From contig CP073763.1 of NCBI GenBank assembly GCA_018399075.1, forward strand, positions 1,054,001 to 1,118,000: a stretch of 64,000 nucleotides of DNA, in the 5' to 3' direction. Positions 36,278-45,773 of the stretch are shown in pieces (position 1 is the first letter of the stretch; each line of letters opens with the position of its first letter). The notes beneath the pieces were generated by a model. It saw only the letters and a program-made list of their open reading frames with translations. It was not told the DNA's origin and searched no databases. A program made the position numbers and the translations under genes. The stretch is from Simkaniaceae bacterium. GTDB lineage: Bacteria; Chlamydiota; Chlamydiia; Chlamydiales; Simkaniaceae.

Positions 36278-37495
36278 ATGACAGAAGAAAAAGTAGAAAA
36301 AGTCCCGTTTACCCCCTTCCTCCCTTTTTTGATTTTAATTAGCTTTACCTCGTTTTTAAATCTATTGGCCCGAACAATTTTCCCTCCAATGACCCCCAAT
36401 ATTTGTGATGAGATGAATCTTTGTCATGCTGACACAGGAAACGTCTTCTTTATTATGTCGGTAGGATTTGCCATTACTCTCTTTTTATCGCAGTACTTAT
36501 CCTCTAAAATCTCCCATAAGATGACGATCATTTTCTCCATTTTAACGACAGGGTTTGCTTTAGCAATCACTTCTTACTCGAATGACTTTCAGTTTTTTCG
36601 GTTAGCAATCTTTGGGGTGGGGCTTTGCTCAGGTTTTTTTATCCCTTCTGCAGTTGCTATGATAAGGGAATCTGTTCCCCGAGAGCATATGGGAAAAGCT
36701 TTTGGGATTTTTGCAACAGCGCAAAGTGTCGCCTTTATCTTGGGCCCAATGATTGTAAAGAACTTGATCGAAGTCTTTACTTGGAAGGAGATTTTGAATG
36801 GATTTGGACTTGCTTCAAGTTTAATCAGTATTATTCTTTTCTTTCTCTTTAGGCAGGGGAATAATAAAGGGGAACCAATCAATCTCAACTTTATTCGCAG
36901 TGTTTTTTCATGGCCTTCCTTTTGGATATTAATGGTCCTTTTGTGTGTGGCTAATGGGCTGAATATCGGGATTTATAATATGGCGCCAGATTACTTCCAG
37001 CGCCATAACCTTCTGGATAAAGATGCGGTTTATAAACTGATTGTAATTGCTAGAGGGCTCAGTATCTTTACAGCGATTTTTGCAGGTGTGTTTGCCGATC
37101 GATTTGGCCTCAAACGATCGATGGTGATTACCTTTGTCGCTTGTGGAGCTTTGACAATGCTTATTGGAACTGTCAGCCCTTCCTCATCATTAATCCTCTT
37201 TACGATTCAGTCTCCTGTAGCGGTCTGCTTGATGCCTTTGATCCATTTTGCGATTTCAACGATTGTTCCTACTGAAAAAAATGCAGCGATTGTTTCAATT
37301 ATTGCTCCATCTGGGTTCTTAATGGGAGCTGGCGTTGTCCCTCAGCTTCTTGGCTTTTTTGGAGACTTTAATATCTATGCCCAAGGGTTTCTTCTCTTTG
37401 GTCTGACTTCCCTCATCAGTGGAGCAATTTTCAACGTCAATGCTATTTATAGGCATGTTGAGTACAGCCAAATGAAAAGCTCACCGGAGGTCTGA
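36278..37495 (+). CDS. MFS transporter (12 TM)
   Basis: 405 residues, about 12 hydrophobic segments. Resembles NarK/NNP- or CynX-like major facilitator proteins; FADRFGLKRSMVI near residue 274 is the second-half motif A. The substrate cannot be told. Start follows a near-consensus promoter. The stop codon overlaps the hemH start (TGATG), so the transporter and ferrochelatase are translationally coupled, which might indicate a tetrapyrrole- or iron-related cargo (inference). Confidence 0.85.
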   Translation: MTEEKVEKVPFTPFLPFLILISFTSFLNLLARTIFPPMTPNICDEMNLCHADTGNVFFIMSVGFAITLFLSQYLSSKISHKMTIIFSILTTGFALAITSYSNDFQFFRLAIFGVGLCSGFFIPSAVAMIRESVPREHMGKAFGIFATAQSVAFILGPMIVKNLIEVFTWKEILNGFGLASSLISIILFFLFRQGNNKGEPINLNFIRSVFSWPSFWILMVLLCVANGLNIGIYNMAPDYFQRHNLLDKDAVYKLIVIARGLSIFTAIFAGVFADRFGLKRSMVITFVACGALTMLIGTVSPSSSLILFTIQSPVAVCLMPLIHFAISTIVPTEKNAAIVSIIAPSGFLMGAGVVPQLLGFFGDFNIYAQGFLLFGLTSLISGAIFNVNAIYRHVEYSQMKSSPEV

Positions 37496-38484
37496 TGAAA
37501 ACTGGGGTCCTTCTCGTTAATTTAGGGACTCCTGATTCTCCAAATCCTGGGGATGTTAAACGGTATTTAACAGAATTTCTGACCGATGGACGGGTCATTG
37601 ATCTTCCTCCAGTACGAAGAAACCTCCTTGTTAGAGGAGTGATTGTTCCTCGTCGCTATAAAGAGTCTGCAAAGCTTTATCAATCGATCTGGGAAGAGGA
37701 AGGGTCTCCTCTTTTAATTTATGGAAAAAGGGTCGCCCATCTTTTGCAAGAAAGACTTGGGAGCTCTTATCAGGTAGAGCTTGCTATGCGCTACCAAAAA
37801 CCCTCAATTGAAGAGGGGCTTCAAGCTTTAAAAGGTGCGCGTCGGCTCATTATTTTCCCACTTTTTCCTCAGTATGCTTCAGCAACAACCGGTTCGGTTC
37901 ATCAGAGAGTTTTTGAGCAGATTTCAAGGTGGGAGGTGATTCCCGAGGTGAGAGCGATTTCGAGCTATTATGATCATCCTTCTTTTATCGAGGCGCATAT
38001 AGCAAGAGGGAAAGAGTATGATTTAGAGGCCTATGATCATATTCTTTTTAGCTATCATGGTCTTCCTGAAAGACAGATTAAGAAAGCAGATCAAAGAGGG
38101 ACCTGTTTAGTTCAGAAGGATTGCTGCAAAAAAAATCCTCGGTGTTATGCAGCCCAATGCTATGGAACAACAGAGAAAATAACTCAGGGGCTAAAGATTC
38201 CAAAGGAGAAGTGGAGCTTAGCTTTTCAATCAAGACTGGGCAAATCTCCCTGGATCAGACCATATTCAGATTCAGTCCTTGAAATGCTTGCTAAAGAGAA
38301 TAAGAAAAGAGTCCTTGTTTTTTCGCCTGCCTTTGTCTCTGATTGCTTAGAAACCCTAGAAGAAATAGGATGTCAGTATAAAGAGCTATTTATCCAAAAA
38401 GGAGGGGAGTCGTTAGACCTTGTTCAGGGACTAAATGATCATCCTAAATGGATCGAAGCAATAGAAAGGATCATAAAAAATTGA
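37495..38484 (+). CDS. hemH: Ferrochelatase
   Basis: 329 residues, normal. GVLLVNLGTPDSP at the N-terminus, YPLFPQYASATTGS-like FPLFPQYASATTGS, FSYHGLPERQI with the catalytic His, and FSPAFVSDCLETLEEI with the metal-binding Glu are all present. A Cys-rich insert (CLVQKDCCKKNPRCYAAQC) sits between the His and Glu regions, as in ferrochelatases with loop cysteines. It inserts Fe2+ into protoporphyrin, the last step of haem synthesis. Start overlaps the preceding MFS gene. Confidence 0.96.
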   Translation: MKTGVLLVNLGTPDSPNPGDVKRYLTEFLTDGRVIDLPPVRRNLLVRGVIVPRRYKESAKLYQSIWEEEGSPLLIYGKRVAHLLQERLGSSYQVELAMRYQKPSIEEGLQALKGARRLIIFPLFPQYASATTGSVHQRVFEQISRWEVIPEVRAISSYYDHPSFIEAHIARGKEYDLEAYDHILFSYHGLPERQIKKADQRGTCLVQKDCCKKNPRCYAAQCYGTTEKITQGLKIPKEKWSLAFQSRLGKSPWIRPYSDSVLEMLAKENKKRVLVFSPAFVSDCLETLEEIGCQYKELFIQKGGESLDLVQGLNDHPKWIEAIERIIKN

Positions 38485-39704
38485 CAGCACCTGTTGAACC
38501 TGTATCCGATAAATACCGACTCAATGTCAAAAAGCCAACGCTTTTAACTTTGATTGTCCTGATTTCTTATGGGTCGATAGGAGCAGCCCTTTTTACTCCT
38601 GCCATACCAGCTTTAATGGATCGCTTTGGCATTAGTGCAAGTATGGCCCAGCTGACAGTTATGATCTATTTGGTTGGGTATTCAATAGGGCAGCTGATCT
38701 ATAGTCCTCTTGCCAAACGCTTTGGAAGGAAGCCAGCACTATATACTGGAATTATTGTTTCTCTAATAGGGACCTTTTTCTGTGCAATTGCTGGACTAAT
38801 GAATAGCTACTTTCTCCTTGTCGCTTCGCGATTTGTATCTGCTCTTGGTGCGAGTACGGGACTTAGCTTAACTTTTTTGATTATTAGCGATTATTTCTAT
38901 GAAAAGCATGCGCGGAAGGTGACGGCCTATACGATGCTTTCCTTTGCAGTGATTCCCGGTATTGCGATTGCGATTGGAGGGTTTCTAGTTGCCTATCTTG
39001 GCTGGGAGAGCTGCTTTTACTTTTTATTTCTCTATGGCATTTTTGCTTTATACCTTGTTTATAGACTTGCTGAGACAGGAGTGGATAGGGAAGAGGAAGC
39101 GACAAAGGTGGGAAAAATATTCACGGCATACCGGCGCGATTTTAAAAATAAGGTTCTTATTCTTTATTCCATCATGATTGGGGCAACGACTGCGATTATC
39201 TATATCTTTGCTGCAACAGCTCCTGTTATAGCTATTAAAATAATGGGGATTTCTCCCGATAAGTTTGGTCTTCTTAATCTGATCCCAGCCGCAGGTTACT
39301 TTTTTGGAAACTTTGTTGCTGCCCGCCTTGCCTCACACTTAAAGATAAAAACGGTTTTAAAATTAGGGGTTTTTTTAATGGGGGTTGGGGTGTTGATCCT
39401 TGCCACTATTTTCTATGGTGGCTGGGGAGGCCCCCTATCACTATTCCTTCCTCTATTTATCGTCTACTTTGGGGTTCCCCTTTTCTATTCAAATGCAGCC
39501 GTTCTTGCAACTTTTCGTGTTCCAGATAAACCTAATGCATCCTCTATTATGAGTTTTCTCAATATCGGAGGAGCGGTTATTGGGCTTATTCTCATTGAAC
39601 TTCTTCACCTGGACCCACTCTATGCAATGCCAAGTGTTTTCATCCTTATTATTGCTTGTATTGTCCTTCTCTTTAGAAAAGGGCAGAAGCTCATTGAGGA
39701 TTAA
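38481..39704 (+). CDS. Bcr/CflA-type MFS drug exporter
   Basis: 407 residues from a TTG with AGGATC upstream; an ATG at 38448 lacks a ribosome site and would put the start deep inside hemH. About 12 membrane segments. The first-half motif SPLAKRFGRKPALYTG is motif A of the DHA1 drug:H+ antiporters, and the early FTPAIPALMDRFG is typical of Bcr/CflA. Exports of drugs, dipeptides or precursors are the usual roles; substrate unknown. Third gene of the MFS-hemH-MFS set; convergent with the next gene. Confidence 0.85.
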   Translation: MTAPVEPVSDKYRLNVKKPTLLTLIVLISYGSIGAALFTPAIPALMDRFGISASMAQLTVMIYLVGYSIGQLIYSPLAKRFGRKPALYTGIIVSLIGTFFCAIAGLMNSYFLLVASRFVSALGASTGLSLTFLIISDYFYEKHARKVTAYTMLSFAVIPGIAIAIGGFLVAYLGWESCFYFLFLYGIFALYLVYRLAETGVDREEEATKVGKIFTAYRRDFKNKVLILYSIMIGATTAIIYIFAATAPVIAIKIMGISPDKFGLLNLIPAAGYFFGNFVAARLASHLKIKTVLKLGVFLMGVGVLILATIFYGGWGGPLSLFLPLFIVYFGVPLFYSNAAVLATFRVPDKPNASSIMSFLNIGGAVIGLILIELLHLDPLYAMPSVFILIIACIVLLFRKGQKLIED

Positions 39705-39716
39705 AAGGAAACCTAG

Positions 39717-40370
39717 TTAATTATCAATTTGCTTTGAGAAAAGGGTGATAATACTCAGGGGAGTATTCGGTCCTTCATTGGCCATATATTTGAGAAGATC
39801 TCCCGCTTGAGGATCAAACCAAAGATCGGCATGCCAGAACATCTTTTTAAAGCCTGTCAATGTAACTTTGACTTTGATGGTATCCCGTTCTTCTCCATTG
39901 AGCGTAAGTTTCTCAATAGATTGTTTTGTAGCAACCATGTCATGAAGATCGAGCTTTTTAGGATGGATGATAGAGAACTTAAAGTTACGATAGTCTGAGA
40001 GAATAAAGGGTTTAAAGCTAAAATCAAATTCTTGAACCCACAGGTCATTTCCTAGGTTATACTGTTTTTCAGTCTTCTCTCCATTAACATCTTTACGTGC
40101 TATCAGGTTAGAGCCATTACGAACGATCGCGTATTCATCTTTTCCGTTTTTAGATTTATGGGTAAAGCTTTTAGTGATCCGTTCTGGTGAGGTGACAATG
40201 AGTGTCTGTCCGTGGAGACTTTCTCCACTGATGTGAAGAGCATCATCTTTCAGATCAAGGGTCCATGTTGTCTTTGATTCCCTTCCTTCAACATCTTTAT
40301 TATAGGTATAGGTGACTTGGGCCACTGCTGTTGAAATCATAAAAATCAGGAAAAATAAAGCGCTTTTCAT
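39717..40370 (-). CDS. Exported protein of unknown function
   Basis: 217 residues from the ATG at 40370, which has GAGG 5 nt upstream and begins a clear signal peptide (SALFFLIFMISTAVA, then Gln). A longer frame to 40553 would overlap the divergent cyclophilin gene and has no signal at its start. The mature part is beta-rich and charged (for example YTYNKDVEGRESKTTWTLDL), resembling periplasmic lipid-binding or DUF-type beta proteins, but I do not recognise a family. Predicted periplasmic; divergent from the dap operon. Confidence 0.65.
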   Translation of the reverse strand: MKSALFFLIFMISTAVAQVTYTYNKDVEGRESKTTWTLDLKDDALHISGESLHGQTLIVTSPERITKSFTHKSKNGKDEYAIVRNGSNLIARKDVNGEKTEKQYNLGNDLWVQEFDFSFKPFILSDYRNFKFSIIHPKKLDLHDMVATKQSIEKLTLNGEERDTIKVKVTLTGFKKMFWHADLWFDPQAGDLLKYMANEGPNTPLSIITLFSKQIDN

Positions 40371-40400
40371 ATCTACCTCACTTAAGCTATGTATATCAGG

Positions 40401-40429
40401 TTGCAGTTTTTCTGTCTCCACCCTAAAAT
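40401..40429 (+). promoter_or_regulatory. Promoter of the cyclophilin-dap operon
   Basis: TTGCAG, 17-bp spacer, TAAAAT. Predicted start about 16 bp before the cyclophilin start region. Confidence 0.6.
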
Positions 40430-40452
40430 AGCATGAAACCATGGAGGTAATG

Positions 40453-41013
40453 ATGAGATATGTACTTGCAATGCTTGTTTGTATGTTTTCACTATTTGCA
40501 AAAGAAGATGTAGTCAAAGGAGAAAAAGTTGTCATGGCAAAAAAACCAACCATTGTAATGGAAACGACTCAAGGAACGATTGAACTAGAACTTAAACCCG
40601 ATATTGCACCAAAAGCGTGTGAAAATATCATGAAGCTCGCGGCCAAAGGATATTATGATGGGATTGTTTTCCATCGCATTATCAAACAGTTCATGATCCA
40701 AGGGGGAGACCCTACAGGAACAGGAGCTGGTGGTCAATCGATCTGGGGAAAACCCTTTGAAGATGAGTGTACAACAAGTGTGACATTCAATAAGCCTGGA
40801 CTTCTTGCAATGGCTAACGCAGGTCCTGGAACAAATGGAAGTCAGTTCTTTATTACAACCGCTGAAACGCCCTGGCTCAATGGAAATCACACCATTTTTG
40901 GTGAGGTCACTAAAGGGTATGACGTTGTTAAGAAGCTTGAAGCTATTGAAACAGGAATGCAAGATCGCCCTGTGAAAGAGCAAAAGATTCTTAAAATGAC
41001 GATTAAGCAATGA
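40453..41013 (+). CDS. Exported cyclophilin-type peptidyl-prolyl isomerase
   Basis: 186 residues. GGAGG lies just upstream and supports the ATG at 40453 (others in frame at 40450 and 40441). A signal peptide ([15 protein letters not shown]) precedes a small cyclophilin: [19 protein letters not shown] contains the catalytic FHR, FEDE and [20 protein letters not shown] follow, then [10 protein letters not shown]. It folds proteins in the periplasm. Unusually it heads the dap operon and overlaps dapB by 4 bp. Confidence 0.93.
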   Translation: MRYVLAMLVCMFSLFAKEDVVKGEKVVMAKKPTIVMETTQGTIELELKPDIAPKACENIMKLAAKGYYDGIVFHRIIKQFMIQGGDPTGTGAGGQSIWGKPFEDECTTSVTFNKPGLLAMANAGPGTNGSQFFITTAETPWLNGNHTIFGEVTKGYDVVKKLEAIETGMQDRPVKEQKILKMTIKQ

Positions 41014-41663
41014 AGATAGGGCTAATCGGCTATGGAAAAATGGGGAAGGCTGTTGAAAGGCTTTCCTTGCAGTTAGGACACGAGGTCTTGATTGGTTTAG
41101 ATTCTATTGTCGATGTAGCTATTGATTTTACAGAGCCAGAGGCTGTTAAGAAGACGGCGCTGGCTCTTCGTTTGACGAAAACGCCTTGGGTGATCGGTAC
41201 TACCGGATGGAAGAAAGAGGAAGTACTAACAATAGCCAGAGAAGGTGAGATACCGCTTCTTTATGGCCCTAATTTTTCGATGGGGATGGCTATTTTTTCT
41301 CGTTTAGCTAAAATAGGAGGCGCATTAATGGGGGATTCCTATACTAAAAAAGGAATCGATATCCATCATGCTGAAAAGAAAGATACCCCGTCCGGCACAG
41401 CCCTAAAATTAATGGAAGACATTCCAGGCCTTTCTTTTGAGAGTATTCGCAAAGGTGACCATATCGGAACACACCAAGTGATTTTCGATAGCTTTGAGGA
41501 TTCTATTGAAATAACCCATCGGGCAAAAGATCGCGACGGCTTTGCCAAGGGAGCGATTTTAGCTGCTGAATGGCTCGTAGGGAAAGAGGGGATTTATACC
41601 TTTGATGATTTTATTGAGAAGAGGTTTATATGTCATTTTCAGGAACCATTACAGCCCTTGTAA
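41010..41663 (+). CDS. dapB: 4-hydroxy-tetrahydrodipicolinate reductase
   Basis: 217 residues, shorter than the usual 240-270. The NAD(P)H motif [12 protein letters not shown] is at residues 4-15, IGTTGW follows, and the substrate-binding [14 protein letters not shown] (catalytic His and Lys) is at about 117-130. The central loop is trimmed, as in other chlamydial DapB. It makes tetrahydrodipicolinate for diaminopimelate. It overlaps the cyclophilin gene (4 bp) and dapA (34 bp), so the operon is strongly coupled. Confidence 0.95.
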   Translation: MKIGLIGYGKMGKAVERLSLQLGHEVLIGLDSIVDVAIDFTEPEAVKKTALALRLTKTPWVIGTTGWKKEEVLTIAREGEIPLLYGPNFSMGMAIFSRLAKIGGALMGDSYTKKGIDIHHAEKKDTPSGTALKLMEDIPGLSFESIRKGDHIGTHQVIFDSFEDSIEITHRAKDRDGFAKGAILAAEWLVGKEGIYTFDDFIEKRFICHFQEPLQPL

Positions 41664-42493
41664 CCCCCTTCAAAGAGGGGAAACTTAATGAACAAGGTCT
41701 AAGGGAAAATATCTGGTTTCAAATCGAAGAAGGAATTGAGGCTCTTCTTGTTTTGGGAACAACAGGAGAAGGAGCTGCACTTAATCCCGATGAGCAAAAA
41801 CGGGTCATCCAAATTGCTGTCGAAGAAAAAAAAGTTCCAGTCATCGTCAATGCCGGAGATCTTTCAACAGACCGAACGATTGAAAAGGTTAAAGAGGCTG
41901 AAAAAATGGGGGCAGATGGACTTTTGATTATTGCTCCTTATTATAATCGTCCCTCTCCAGAAGGATTGGCGCTTCATTTTGAAGCCGTTGCAAGAGAAAC
42001 AACCCTTCCCATTATTCTCTATAACCATCCGAAAAGGACAGGGGTTGAGCTTTCGCTCGATCTTTTGGTCCGTCTTTCTAAGAAAAAAAATATCATAGGG
42101 ATTAAAGATGCCTCTGGATCGATTCCGTTTGCAGCCAGTATTAGGCATGTGCTTCCAGACTTTCTTTTATTTGCTGGGGATGATCTCATCTCCCTCCCCC
42201 TTCTCTCGATCGGTGCTAAAGGTCTTATTTCGGTCCTCAGCAACTTAATGCCTCATAAGGTGGGTCAGATGGTGAGAAACCTTGATCGCACCCTTTACGA
42301 AGAGTTATTGCCATTTATGGAGATGGCTCAAATTGAAACAAACCCTGTTCCAATTAAAGCTATGATGGAACTTGCGAAACTTTCTGCTGGAAAGCCAAGA
42401 CTTCCTTTAACTTCTCTCACGCCTGACAATCAGTACCGTCTTAAAGAGCTTCTCTTAAATTCACCCCTTATTCCGCAGGCAGTCTATGAGTAA
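41630..42493 (+). CDS. dapA: 4-hydroxy-tetrahydrodipicolinate synthase
   Basis: 287 residues. The N-terminal ITALVTPF, the GTTGEGAAL substrate loop, YNHPKRTGVELS (Tyr of the catalytic relay) and GIKDASG with the Schiff-base Lys are all in place. It condenses aspartate semialdehyde with pyruvate. Start inside the end of dapB. Followed by asd, which supplies its substrate. Confidence 0.96.
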   Translation: MSFSGTITALVTPFKEGKLNEQGLRENIWFQIEEGIEALLVLGTTGEGAALNPDEQKRVIQIAVEEKKVPVIVNAGDLSTDRTIEKVKEAEKMGADGLLIIAPYYNRPSPEGLALHFEAVARETTLPIILYNHPKRTGVELSLDLLVRLSKKKNIIGIKDASGSIPFAASIRHVLPDFLLFAGDDLISLPLLSIGAKGLISVLSNLMPHKVGQMVRNLDRTLYEELLPFMEMAQIETNPVPIKAMMELAKLSAGKPRLPLTSLTPDNQYRLKELLLNSPLIPQAVYE

Positions 42494-43379
42494 ATTGGGT
42501 GTGGGCTTATTGGGAAAAAGTGGCCTAGTGGGGAAAACTTACGAAAAACTCCTAGCGGATCATCCCTTTTTTGAACTGATCTATGCTCCCAAACGTGAAG
42601 AGCTTGGAAATATTGAAAAAGCAAAGGGGTGCGTTTTGATTTTTTCTGCTCTTTCAGATGAGGCGGCAAAGATCTATGATCCCCTTTATGCCAATGAGGG
42701 ATTTCCTGTTTTCACCTCTGCTTCCTGTCACCGTCTTCAAAAAGATATTCCTCTCATCATTCCAGAAATTAATGGAGCTAAACTTAAAGGATGGAAGGGA
42801 ACCCTCATTGCAAAGCCTAACTGCACGCTTCAGAGCATGCTCTTACCTCTTTATCCCCTTCATCAAAAGTTTGGCTTAAAGCAAGTTTCGGTGACAAATC
42901 TTCAGTCAATAAGTGGAGCCGGCGCTTCGTATACCCTTAGTGGGAATGTGATTCCTTTCATTGAAGGAGAAGAAGAAAAATCAGAAATGGAATCCCTTAA
43001 AATTTTAGAAAACCCTTCGATTACTATTAGCGCCCATTGCACAAGGGTTCCTGTGCTTCATGGCCATCTTGCTTGTATATCAGCCTCTTTTGAGAAGAAG
43101 CCAACCCTTAAGGAAGTGCGTGACTGTTGGGATTCTTTCAGGGGAGTTAATCTTCCTTCATCTCCTGAAAAAACATTTGTCTACTTTGAAAATGAAGATC
43201 GTCCACAACCTGAGCTTGATGTTAATGTAGGAAAGGGGATGGCAATTGCACTCGGAAGGCTTAGAGCATGCTCTCTTTTTGACATTCGCTTTGTCGCCCT
43301 TTCTCATAATCTGATACGAGGAGCTGCCGGTGGGGGACTTCTCACTGCAGAACTTTACGCTAAGGAAAATATATTATGA
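42486..43379 (+). CDS. asd: Aspartate-semialdehyde dehydrogenase
   Basis: 297 residues, short for Asd (about 330-370). GLLGKSGLVGKTYEKLL is the NADPH-binding loop, KPNCTLQSMLLPLY contains the catalytic Cys, SISGAGASYT the conserved active-site loop and VLHGHLACIS the C-terminal His region. It makes aspartate semialdehyde for DapA. Overlaps dapA by 8 bp and dapL by 4 bp. No lysC (aspartokinase) is in the window. Confidence 0.93.
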   Translation: MSKLGVGLLGKSGLVGKTYEKLLADHPFFELIYAPKREELGNIEKAKGCVLIFSALSDEAAKIYDPLYANEGFPVFTSASCHRLQKDIPLIIPEINGAKLKGWKGTLIAKPNCTLQSMLLPLYPLHQKFGLKQVSVTNLQSISGAGASYTLSGNVIPFIEGEEEKSEMESLKILENPSITISAHCTRVPVLHGHLACISASFEKKPTLKEVRDCWDSFRGVNLPSSPEKTFVYFENEDRPQPELDVNVGKGMAIALGRLRACSLFDIRFVALSHNLIRGAAGGGLLTAELYAKENIL

Positions 43380-44524
43380 TTAAGCGGCTCGATGTCTTTC
43401 AAGCTTTAAGTCCCTCTTATCTCTTTCCAGAAATCAATCGTCGAAAAGAACTTTTTCTAAAAGAGCATTCAGAAGTCAAGCTTACTAATCTTGGAATTGG
43501 CGATACTGTTCTTCCTCTTCCTCAGGCCGTTGCTGATGCACTGTCTAAAGCAAGTGCTGAGCTTGGAACGCCGCAAGGTTATTCGGGCTATGGAAAAGAT
43601 CAGGGAGATAGTGAGCTGCGCCAAAAGATTAGAGAGACCTATTATCCCCATTTGTCAATCGATGAAATCTTTATCTCTGATGGAGCAAAAAGTGAAATTG
43701 GAAGACTTCAAACGTTGTTTGGCGGTGAAATAGTCGTTGGATTGCAAGATCCAGCTTATCCTGTTTATCTTGATGGCTCAATTTTGCAGGGAGCAAAAAA
43801 AATCCATTTCCTCCCATGCCATCCAGGAAATAACTTTTTCCCTGAGTTATTACCGGAGCTAGATCTTCTCTATATTTGTAATCCTAATAATCCTACCGGA
43901 GTGGTTTATACTTATGATGAGCTAAAAAAGCTCGTGGATTATGCCCTCAAGAATGAGGTTGTGATCCTATATGATGGCGCCTATGCCGGTTACATTCAAG
44001 ATGAGGCCCTTCCCAAAACCATTTATGAGATCCCTGGAGCCGATAAAGTTGCGATAGAGGTGAACTCCTTTTCTAAACTCGCAGGATTTACGGGGATTCG
44101 TTTGGGGTGGACGGTGATCCCAAAAGCTCTCACTTTTGATTGTGGTCACCCTATTTGGGAAGACTATTATCGCTTTGCTTCAACAATCTTTAATGGAGCT
44201 TCTAATATTGCTCAAAAAGGAGGGGTTGCGGTTTTTTCAGAAGAAGGATGGAAGGGAATACAGGAGAACATTGCTTATACGATGGAAAATGCTAAGTGGT
44301 TAAAGAAGCGCTTTTTAGCAGATGGGTATCAAGTTTATGGAGGGGAAAATGCCCCCTACATTTGGGTTCATACTCCTCAGCGTTATTCATGGGACGTTTT
44401 TCAAGAGTTTTTGGAGAAAAAACACCTGATTGTCACGCCTGGAAAAGGGTATGGTCCAACTGGAGAACACTTTTTCAGGGTGAGTGCTTTTGCCCGTCGG
44501 GAAGCAATTTTACACATTATCTAA
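43376..44524 (+). CDS. dapL: LL-diaminopimelate aminotransferase
   Basis: 382 residues. A class I/II PLP aminotransferase: LGIGDTVLPLPQ at the N-terminus, CNPNNPTGVVYTYDEL, YDGAYAGYI and the Schiff-base Lys in NSFSKLAGFTGIRLGW, then RVSAFARRE. The DapL family is used by chlamydiae and plants to make LL-DAP from tetrahydrodipicolinate in one step, bypassing DapD/C/E. DapF is then required, and is not in this window. Last gene of the operon, convergent with the PPC-domain gene (8-bp overlap). Confidence 0.94.
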   Translation: MIKRLDVFQALSPSYLFPEINRRKELFLKEHSEVKLTNLGIGDTVLPLPQAVADALSKASAELGTPQGYSGYGKDQGDSELRQKIRETYYPHLSIDEIFISDGAKSEIGRLQTLFGGEIVVGLQDPAYPVYLDGSILQGAKKIHFLPCHPGNNFFPELLPELDLLYICNPNNPTGVVYTYDELKKLVDYALKNEVVILYDGAYAGYIQDEALPKTIYEIPGADKVAIEVNSFSKLAGFTGIRLGWTVIPKALTFDCGHPIWEDYYRFASTIFNGASNIAQKGGVAVFSEEGWKGIQENIAYTMENAKWLKKRFLADGYQVYGGENAPYIWVHTPQRYSWDVFQEFLEKKHLIVTPGKGYGPTGEHFFRVSAFARREAILHII

Positions 44525-44954
44525 CGAAATGATGAGGGAGGTCGAGCCCATGGAAGTTGAGCTTTTCATCGGGCTTTCGAAGCATAGCAATATCGATTGG
44601 AAAAAGAAAAATTTCTGCTGTGATTGTGATTATTCCTTTGAAAAAATGACCTGAAAATGTTTGGAATTTTTCATCGGAGATAACAACATGAGTATGAGCA
44701 AAATGTTTTCCATCAACGTCTGAGATGTTTCCATTGGCACAGACGAGTTCATAATCTCCATCAAAGTGGCGGCGCTCATAGTCATTTTTTGCTCGATTAA
44801 AATAGCCTAGCTCGATATTGGTAAGGCCACCAATTCCTTGAAAAAAGGCGCTGGGAATTCTCTTCTTTGTCGCAAAGGCAATGAGTGTTTCGTGAAGTTC
44901 TTCACCCGGCTCTAATTTTAAGACATATCCCTTTGTATAATCAGCAAACTTCAT
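44517..44954 (-). CDS. PPC/DUF296-domain protein
   Basis: 145 residues, one complete PPC (DUF296) domain: RLEPGEELHETL-like KLEPGEELHETLIAF, FFQGIGGLTNIELGYFN, and the metal-ligand region AHTHVVISDE with GHFFKGIITITAEIFL. In plants this domain sits behind AT-hooks; bacterial stand-alone forms are trimers, some binding zinc. No DNA-binding hook here. Overlaps the upstream GGQ-protein gene by 4 bp. Role unknown. Confidence 0.88.
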   Translation of the reverse strand: MKFADYTKGYVLKLEPGEELHETLIAFATKKRIPSAFFQGIGGLTNIELGYFNRAKNDYERRHFDGDYELVCANGNISDVDGKHFAHTHVVISDEKFQTFSGHFFKGIITITAEIFLFPIDIAMLRKPDEKLNFHGLDLPHHFVR

Positions 44955-45355
44955 TCTTCTTTAACCTTCCTGCGGAGCGCTTTTGTCTCCGAGTGCTTCT
45001 TTTTATCTTCTAAGATCTTTTTCTTTAATCTACGAGATCGTCGCTTTTTTTGCTGCCGGATTTTTTCTATCTGTTGTTGTCTCTTGGTTTTTTCTTGGTG
45101 GATCCGATGGGCGATTTTTTCACAAAGGTCTCGCCGTGCAAGAAATCGATTCATTTCACGCGAGCGATCTTGTTGACACTTTACCTCAATGCCAGTCGGA
45201 AGATGTTTAAGATAAACACAGGACGATGTTTTATTAACTTTTTGTCCACCACTTCCTGAGCCTAAAATGAATTTTTCAATGAGGTCATCTTCATAGATCT
45301 TGAGCTTATTCATTTTAAGCTCTAGGGCCTCTTTTTTTTCTTTACTAACTGGCAT
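44951..45355 (-). CDS. GGQ-type release-factor-like protein (ribosome rescue)
   Basis: 134 residues. A single class-I release-factor catalytic domain with GSGSGGQKVNKTSSCVYLKH (GGQ at about 37-39) and a long basic tail (KKRRSRRLKKK). There is no codon-recognition domain, so it resembles ArfB/YaeJ or the mtRF-R (C12orf65) group, which hydrolyse peptidyl-tRNA on stalled ribosomes. An ATG 14 codons in is another possible start. Its start lies immediately after the T run of the upstream gene's terminator. Confidence 0.88.
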   Translation of the reverse strand: MPVSKEKKEALELKMNKLKIYEDDLIEKFILGSGSGGQKVNKTSSCVYLKHLPTGIEVKCQQDRSREMNRFLARRDLCEKIAHRIHQEKTKRQQQIEKIRQQKKRRSRRLKKKILEDKKKHSETKALRRKVKEE

Positions 45356-45364
45356 AATCCTACC

Positions 45365-45399
45365 AAAAAAAAAGGCGGACCTAAAGAGAGGCCCGCCTT
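45365..45399 (-). terminator. Terminator of the small acidic exported protein
   Basis: On the minus strand AAGGCGG-GCCT pairs with AGG-T-CCGCCTT, followed by nine T. It ends the 45416-45712 transcript about 10 bp before the start codon of the GGQ-protein gene. Confidence 0.75.
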
Positions 45400-45415
45400 A
45401 GGAATTAAAGAAGAA

Positions 45416-45712
45416 TTACGCGATGCGCTCATCTTCTGTTGGTTTTTCCTCTTCTTCTTTAGTAGAAGCAAGGAAGCTTCCTTTAACAGGCTCTTCTTCG
45501 TCTTCTTTATTTGCGAGGTATGTTTCTTTTGCTTCTTCTTCATCATTGAAAGAAACTTGAATCTTACTTTCAGAAGAGGAATTTTCTTTTGTCGTGTCAT
45601 CAGTAGTCGTTGCTACTGGTTCATCTTTCACAGGCTCATCTTGTCCATCGGCATATAGATTTAAACCGAAAAGAGAAAATGCAGCTAGTGCTAAAATTGA
45701 CATCTTTTTCAT
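45416..45712 (-). CDS. Small acidic exported protein
   Basis: 98 residues. A signal peptide (KKMSILALAAFSLFGLNLYA) is followed by a low-complexity mature part of about 77 residues rich in Glu, Asp, Thr and Ser, with three short related units (about ESKIQVSFNDEEEAKETYLANK, then EEEPVKGSFLASTKEEEE). Probably intrinsically disordered in the periplasm or outside. No known family. Own terminator, so a one-gene transcript. Confidence 0.7.
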   Translation of the reverse strand: MKKMSILALAAFSLFGLNLYADGQDEPVKDEPVATTTDDTTKENSSSESKIQVSFNDEEEAKETYLANKEDEEEPVKGSFLASTKEEEEKPTEDERIA

Positions 45713-45773
45713 ATTATTCCCTCGTGTTGTAGGTTAAAAAAAAAGATCATTGAATGTTATCTCTTTTTAACAT

